From Oegoconia quadripuncta (taxonomy: Eukaryota > Arthropoda > Insecta > Lepidoptera > Autostichidae): a stretch of DNA of 64,000 nt. Under the pieces are notes generated by a model, which had not been told where the DNA came from, made no database searches, and worked only from the letters and a program-made list of their open reading frames with translations. Positions within the stretch are counted from its first letter, which is position 1. Every line of letters starts with the position of its first letter. Location: NCBI GenBank assembly GCA_949316235.1, contig OX438744.1, positions 33,724,778-33,788,777 of the forward strand, in the 5' to 3' direction. Position numbers and translations under genes: made by a program. This document shows positions 62,097 through 64,000 of the stretch, one piece after another.

Positions 62097-62430
62097 TAGG
62101 GTCCGTATTAATAAACCGTGCTCAAGATTGAGAACAGTCTTGTGACTGGAAGAGATCGCTTTTAGTGATAAGACCGCCTATTGTGTTCTATTGTTATCAT
62201 CAAAATTATTGTAAATTATTTTGCGCAATAAAGAGTATTTGTATTGTATTGTATTGTATTAATAAACCTTACTTGAGACCTGAATCGAACGTGCTTACTC
62301 AAGCAGTACTCACTTGAGAGGTGCGCGTATTTATGAATGAAACTCAAGACTATCGTTATTTCGCCACTGAGGCGAATACTTGAGAAGTGATCTCAGCTGA
62401 GTAGACCTCAAGATTGGTTTATAAGAACTG
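62097..62430. repeat. GGCCCGTA-type MITE remnants split by a LINE tail
   Basis: GGTCCGTATTAATAAACCGT with TCAAGATTGAG at 62099-62131 and CTCAAGATTGGTTTATAAG near 62400-62420 are the two ends. A LINE tail (62138-62234) lies between them. Confidence 0.45.
62138..62260 (+). repeat. Jockey-type LINE 3' tail with (TTGTA)n end
   Basis: GAAGAGATCGCTTTTAGTGA, TAAGACCGCCTATTG and GCGCAATAAAGAG lead into a TTGTA microsatellite at 62239-62260. Confidence 0.65.
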
Positions 62431-62915
62431 CTTTCTAATATAGGGCTGAAAACAAACCGGTTAGGTCTTCGGGAACGGCCACTGCTATATGTTCCTTTAT
62501 CGAGGACAAATTACAGGCAGAATTCATTTCTGATACGCGCTAGCAACAGCTTCAACAGCATATGCAATGACTTGACCTATTTTGCACGAGTACTTCAACA
62601 GTGAGACGTATACTCACTAAAGATTTTTATGCCTGCGTCGAGGGTGACACGTAAGTGAACCATTGTTATTGTGGCTGACTGTACCTACTATTGTTATATA
62701 TTTAATGTTTTTTTGTTTTTTCTTCTTCTTAACTTTCCTAATATACATGTGGGAACTTGTAATTGGAATTTTTATATACAATGTTCATATGATATCTTAT
62801 GTATTAGCTGTAAGTTCTATGCAAATAAAAAAAAAAACTAGCACGGAGCTTGAGATCTCGTTTGATACAGCTTCAAGTCTTATATTGAGATTGGTTTATT
62901 AATACGGGCCTAGGA

Positions 62916-64000
62916 CCTGCTATGAACAAACTACAATTACTGTAATTTATAGCAGGGCGAAGTACCAAGCATTGTTCGAACAAAAATAATAATAAAGAAG
63001 AGGCAGCACCCAGCACTGGGTCGATAAGGGTGGATAATAATATCACGACGAAAATAGACCAATATATTCCTTGGTAGCCACAGACCAGCTAGTGGTTGGT
63101 CTGTGTTGGTAGCGAAAGAAAAGACATTGAACATTCTTCTACTTTTTTACGTGTCGATGGCGGGATCCAGGAACCTCATTGAAGATTGGGTAAAGTTGTA
63201 TTCAAAGCTGTGACCGTTTCTAACCGACTTACAAAAGGAGATTTTATTGCGTATGTATGTTTTTTTTCGATACGGCCTACGCTACCAGATAAGCGAACGC
63301 AGCGACACCCATTCCGGGACTGAATCGTCAACGTGACAAAATGTCCAGTGGGCGAATTGTTTAATGGTCATAAAGTACGAATGTCAAAACGTACAACACC
63401 TGCTTCTACTGGAACTGTTGCAGTCGTCATGTAGCCGCGTGTACGCTGATTACTCCGAGATTCTGTAACCGATTTGCATGATTCTTTCTTTGTTGGAAAG
63501 AAGATACTCTCGAGGTGGTCCCTTTTAAATTTCATCAAGATCTGATGATGAATACCCGTTGGAGACCAGGTAACTGTGGCGTGAGCTATACAAATACTTA
63601 TAAGTAGTTGCTGATGGTAACAATAATAATGCAGTCGGGATATAGAGAACGAATCGCATTGTAGGTTGTTTTACCACTTTTTTGGAGGTTCAATTATGTT
63701 GTTTATACTTAATCCAAAACTTCAACTCAAGTCCATGCTCAGCTTGGTGTAATGGTTACCTGTAACAAACAAAATTACAATACATTAATAGGACATTCTT
63801 GAACATTAGTTAGCACAGTCGTCTGTACATATACACACTAAACTTTAAATTGATAAAAGTGTACTTAAAAAATTAAATGATATAGAGGGCATCAAAAATT
63901 CACAACATCGTGTGTTTAGAAAAATTAATCTGAAATCTATTCTATTTCTTTATTATTTATTGCTTTTTCCTTGCAACGAGTGGGTCAATCAATCAAAAAT
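62916..64000. other. No gene recognised
   Basis: CACAGACCAGCTAGTGGTTG then GTCTGTG forms a short hairpin near 63080-63105, and an A-box-like TTGGTGTAATGGTTACC lies at 63745. Nothing else is supported. Confidence 0.45.

Overview
This window reads as nuclear genomic DNA of an insect, most likely a moth or butterfly. It is A+T-rich, its one host gene is a multi-exon insect ankyrin with GT-AG introns, and its introns and flanks are packed with repeats of a kind familiar from lepidopteran genomes: tRNA-headed SINEs, LINE tails with a short hairpin and an AATAAA signal, fragments of LINE reverse transcriptases, and small inverted-repeat DNA elements. Species cannot be named from sequence alone.

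Host gene. Sixteen minus-strand exons between 35409 and 13701 splice in frame into 794 codons (2383 nt) encoding exactly 24 ankyrin repeats, the complete membrane-binding domain of a canonical ankyrin (ANK1/2/3, insect Ank/Ank2 family). Every exon has an AG acceptor and GT donor and phases agree throughout. The first coding exon (upstream of 35409) and the spectrin-binding ZU5/UPA and death-domain exons (downstream of 13701) were not found, so the gene continues on both sides or beyond large introns.

Mobile DNA. From about 49.6 to 55.0 kb lies an apparently complete plus-strand non-LTR retrotransposon with an intact ORF1 (coiled coil, RRM-like region, C-terminal domain like baculovirus FP proteins) and an intact ORF2 (endonuclease plus reverse transcriptase with YADD). 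It interrupts an older RTE-type repeat, which fixes its ends; its 3' UTR also occurs alone at 20.1-20.4 kb. ORF1 ends in UGA-CUA, a classic leaky stop context, and the frame stays open for 160 further codons encoding a very hydrophobic segment. This is the most unusual observation here.

The rest is a mosaic. It includes a tRNA-derived SINE (family A, about 14 copies), a second tRNA-headed SINE (family C, about 10), a third (family D, 2), a 5S-rRNA-derived SINE (2), a palindromic MITE with 3-bp target duplications (4 intact copies), a TA-flanked 263-bp element that is almost wholly one long hairpin inside an ankyrin intron, other TIR elements with TAA or TTAA flanks, and several decayed LINE pseudogenes. 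No rRNA, functional tRNA gene or CRISPR array was recognised.
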